Source: UBA6182 sp964479585 (GTDB taxonomy: Bacteria > Bacillota_I > Bacilli_A > Erysipelotrichales > Erysipelotrichaceae). From it: a stretch of 64,000 nucleotides of DNA. Position 1 is the stretch's first letter. The number at the start of each line of letters is the position of its first letter. The stretch lies in assembly GCA_964479585.1 (NCBI GenBank), contig CAYZMP010000001.1, positions 44,718 through 108,717 of the forward strand, read 5' to 3'. Both the position numbers and the translations under genes were made by a program. The notes below the pieces were generated by a model. The model ran no database searches. It was not told the origin of the DNA and saw only the letters and a list, made by a program, of their open reading frames with translations. Positions 62,311-64,000 of this stretch are shown here, piece after piece.

Positions 62311-62994
62311 ATGGCGAAACATGGAAAAAACTATGTAGCGGCAAGAGATAAAATTGACCGTACAAAAAAATATCCAATTTCTGAAGCAATCGCTTTAGCA
62401 AAAGAACTAGACAACACAAAATTTGATAGCACTGTGGAATTAGCATTTCGTTTGAATGTAAACCCACGTCATGCTGATCAGCAAATTCGTGGCGCAATGG
62501 TACTTCCAAATGGAACAGGGAAAAGCCAAAAAGTATTGGTTATTACTCAAGGTCCTAAAGAAGCTGAGGCAAATGAAGCTGGAGCTGATTTTGTTGGTGG
62601 CGCAGACATGATTGATAAAATTAAAGGCGGTTGGTTTGATTTCGATATTATCGTAGCAACACCAGATATGATGGCAGAGCTTGGTAAGATTGGTAAAATC
62701 TTAGGTCCTAAAGGATTAATGCCTAACCCTAAAACAGGTACAGTAACAATGGAAGTTGCTAAAGCTGTAGATGAAATTAAAAAAGGTAAGGTAACATACC
62801 GTGTTGATAAAGAAGGAAACATTCATGTTATGATTGGTAAAGTTTCATTTACTAATGAACAACTGCTTGAAAACTTCCAAGCAATATATGATGTCATCCT
62901 TAAAGCTCGTCCTGCGACAGTTAAAGGAACATACATGAAAAACTTAGTGTTATCCACAACAATGGGTCCTGGTATTCCAGTAACAGCTGAGTAA
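62311..62994 (+). CDS. rplA: 50S ribosomal protein L1
   Basis: A 227-residue L1, standard length. The N-terminal half has the KYPISEAIALAKEL and FDSTVELAFRLNVNPRHADQQIRG segments, and domain II carries GKIGKILGPKGLMPNPKTGTV. L1 binds 23S rRNA in the mobile E-site arm and in many bacteria represses its own operon by binding the mRNA leader. Ends before a strong terminator. No rplJ-rplL follows: cas9 comes next. Confidence 0.98.
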   Translation: MAKHGKNYVAARDKIDRTKKYPISEAIALAKELDNTKFDSTVELAFRLNVNPRHADQQIRGAMVLPNGTGKSQKVLVITQGPKEAEANEAGADFVGGADMIDKIKGGWFDFDIIVATPDMMAELGKIGKILGPKGLMPNPKTGTVTMEVAKAVDEIKKGKVTYRVDKEGNIHVMIGKVSFTNEQLLENFQAIYDVILKARPATVKGTYMKNLVLSTTMGPGIPVTAE

Positions 62995-63013
62995 TTAAAA
63001 CAAAACATAAGTA

Positions 63014-63042
63014 AAAAACGATGGTTGCACATCGTTTTTTTT
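63014..63042 (+). terminator. Terminator of rplK-rplA
   Basis: AAAAACGATG (63014-63023) pairs with CATCGTTTTT (63030-63039) around a 6-base loop; the T run continues. Confidence 0.9.
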
Positions 63043-63078
63043 TGATTTTTTGATGCTTACACTTTGACTTAGTAATTG

Positions 63079-63107
63079 TTGAGCAAAATCAAACTTTGTG
63101 ATAACAT
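63079..63107 (+). promoter_or_regulatory. Probable promoter of cas9
   Basis: TTGAGC (63079-63084), 17 bases, TAACAT (63102-63107). Moderate match only. Confidence 0.45.
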
Positions 63108-63108
63108 G

Positions 63109-63123
63109 AACTTAAATTAAGTT
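63109..63123. promoter_or_regulatory. 15-bp perfect palindrome at the expected cas9 transcription start
   Basis: AACTTAA (63109-63115), central A, TTAAGTT (63117-63123), starting one base after the -10. Possible repressor site. Confidence 0.5.
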
Positions 63124-63154
63124 GGTAATCATAATGAAAGAAGAGGGTGGATTA

Positions 63155-64000
63155 ATGGAAAAACTTGTTTTAGGGTTAGATATTGGGATTTCTTCTATTG
63201 GATGGGCAGTAGTTAACAAAAATCAAGGTAAAGTTGTCGATAGTGGAGTTAGACTTTTTAAGGAAGGAACGGCAGCAGATAACTTAACTCGAAGAAACAG
63301 ACGTGGTTCAAGAAGATTAGTCAGAAGAAGAAATCAACGTTTGGATGATTTTATAACTCTTTTTAAGAAGTTTGGTTTAGTAACTCAACCAGTTCATCTA
63401 GATAATCCCTTAGAGTTAAGAGTAAAAGGATTGAATGAATCATTGACAAATGATGAATTATTTACAGCACTATTTCATATTCTTAAACACAGAGGTACGA
63501 GTTTTGAAACAGTAAGCGAAAATCCTGAAGAAGAAGGAACCAAAGGTGTACTCAATGAAAATGATAAATTGCTCAAAAAAGGGAAATATGTTTGTGAGGT
63601 TCAGTTAGCAAGATTACGAGAAAATGGCTCATATCGAGGGACTGAAAACACGTTTAAAACCCAAGATTATGTAAAAGAAGTAGAGAAAATATTGAGTGTA
63701 CAAAGACTTTCAGAAGAACTAAAAAAAGAAATTATAGAGTTAGTAAATAGAAGAAGGCATTTTAGCGAAGGTCCTGGGAGTAAAATTTCACCAACCCCAT
63801 ATGGCAGATTCATAATGAATGAGGACGGTGAAATAGAAACAATAGATTTAATTGAGAAGATGCGAGGTAAGTGTTCCGTTTTCCCTGATGAACTTAGAGC
63901 GCCTAAATTATCGCCAAGTGTAGAGCTTTTTAATTTATTAAACGATTTGAATAATCTAACATATGAAAACCAAAAACTATCAACAAACCAAAAACAAAAA
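63155..64000 (+). CDS. cas9: CRISPR-associated endonuclease Cas9, N-terminal 282 residues (3' end outside window)
   Basis: The frame is open from ATG 63155 to the window edge (282 codons). RuvC-I is GLDIGISSIGWAVV with catalytic Asp9, followed by the Arg-rich bridge helix RRNRRGSRRLVRRRNQRL (residues 46-63). REC-lobe segments HILKHRGTSFE and RGKCSVFPDELRAPKLS are typical of the smaller Cas9 types; subtype (II-A or II-C) cannot be told without HNH, PAM domain and neighbours. GAGGGTGG lies just upstream of ATG 63155; an in-frame ATG at 63134 would place the site inside the gene. A terminator separates it from rplA. No repeat array or tracrRNA is seen on this side, so they should lie downstream. 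Confidence 0.95.
   Translation, partial: MEKLVLGLDIGISSIGWAVVNKNQGKVVDSGVRLFKEGTAADNLTRRNRRGSRRLVRRRNQRLDDFITLFKKFGLVTQPVHLDNPLELRVKGLNESLTNDELFTALFHILKHRGTSFETVSENPEEEGTKGVLNENDKLLKKGKYVCEVQLARLRENGSYRGTENTFKTQDYVKEVEKILSVQRLSEELKKEIIELVNRRRHFSEGPGSKISPTPYGRFIMNEDGEIETIDLIEKMRGKCSVFPDELRAPKLSPSVELFNLLNDLNNLTYENQKLSTNQKQK

Noticed and set aside
62995..63154. CRISPR repeats or tracrRNA upstream of cas9
   Set aside because: Only a terminator, a probable promoter and one palindrome are seen; no 36-base repeats with spacers.

Overview
This is chromosomal DNA from a low-GC, AT-rich Gram-positive bacterium of the Firmicutes. Typical features are strong AGGAGG-type ribosome binding sites, hairpin-plus-T terminators, HPr kinase, RapZ/YvcK/WhiA and FtsEX with a PcsB/EnvC-like hydrolase. 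The compact gene set, MtlR-type PTS regulation and an Lgt fused to a HAD phosphatase make Erysipelotrichia-like bacteria the best guess; that placement is inference. The standard code applies: TAG ends secA, uvrB and rpmG normally, and prfB keeps the usual RF2 frameshift. No rRNA, tRNA, CRISPR repeats or insertion sequences were seen, and no gene-free stretch exceeds about 290 bases.

Layout. 1-4 kb: a SIS-domain protein (cut by the window edge), a Sel1-like protein, then a HAD phosphatase and PfoR-type transporter facing pseudouridine-5'-phosphate glycosidase (psuG). 4-8 kb: a CadC/CadA-like heavy-metal efflux operon, a probable 80-nt C-rich small RNA on the minus strand, a LiaF-C-like protein, a LURP-one protein and a cold-shock protein. 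8-11.7 kb: secA and prfB. 11.8-28.7 kb: an accessory block lying between prfB and ftsE, with a 2046-residue secreted WG-repeat/Big_2 protein, a PTS cluster matching the E. coli cmtAB/yggP/yggC genes with an MtlR-type regulator, a TM2 protein, a glycine-betaine type ABC importer, and YitT. 28.7-48 kb: the conserved Firmicutes cell-division, repair and regulation run (ftsEX-pcsB-like, small membrane protein plus P1B-4 metal ATPase, pepT, ctpA, uvrB, uvrA, hprK, lgt-ppaX fusion, trxB, rapZ, yvcK, whiA). 48-54.6 kb: an autoregulated-looking Xre protein, two acyltransferase-fold proteins, gap, an ABC-2 exporter and a cyclase-family hydrolase. 54.6-63 kb: cysS-mrnC-rlmB-sigH-rpmG-secE-nusG, an inserted two-gene unit, then rplK-rplA. 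63.1-64 kb: the first 282 codons of a cas9.

The most unusual material is the two-gene insert between nusG and rplK. It holds an opine-dehydrogenase-like gene interrupted by a single in-frame TAG where the family normally has Trp, overlapping a 633-residue protein with an N-terminal cobalamin-binding DxHxxG motif and a probable barrel domain. Other leads are the orphan C-rich small RNA with its own promoter and terminator, the cmt/ygg-like sugar-phosphate cluster of unknown substrate, and several perfect palindromes placed exactly over promoters (Xre gene, cas9, gap).
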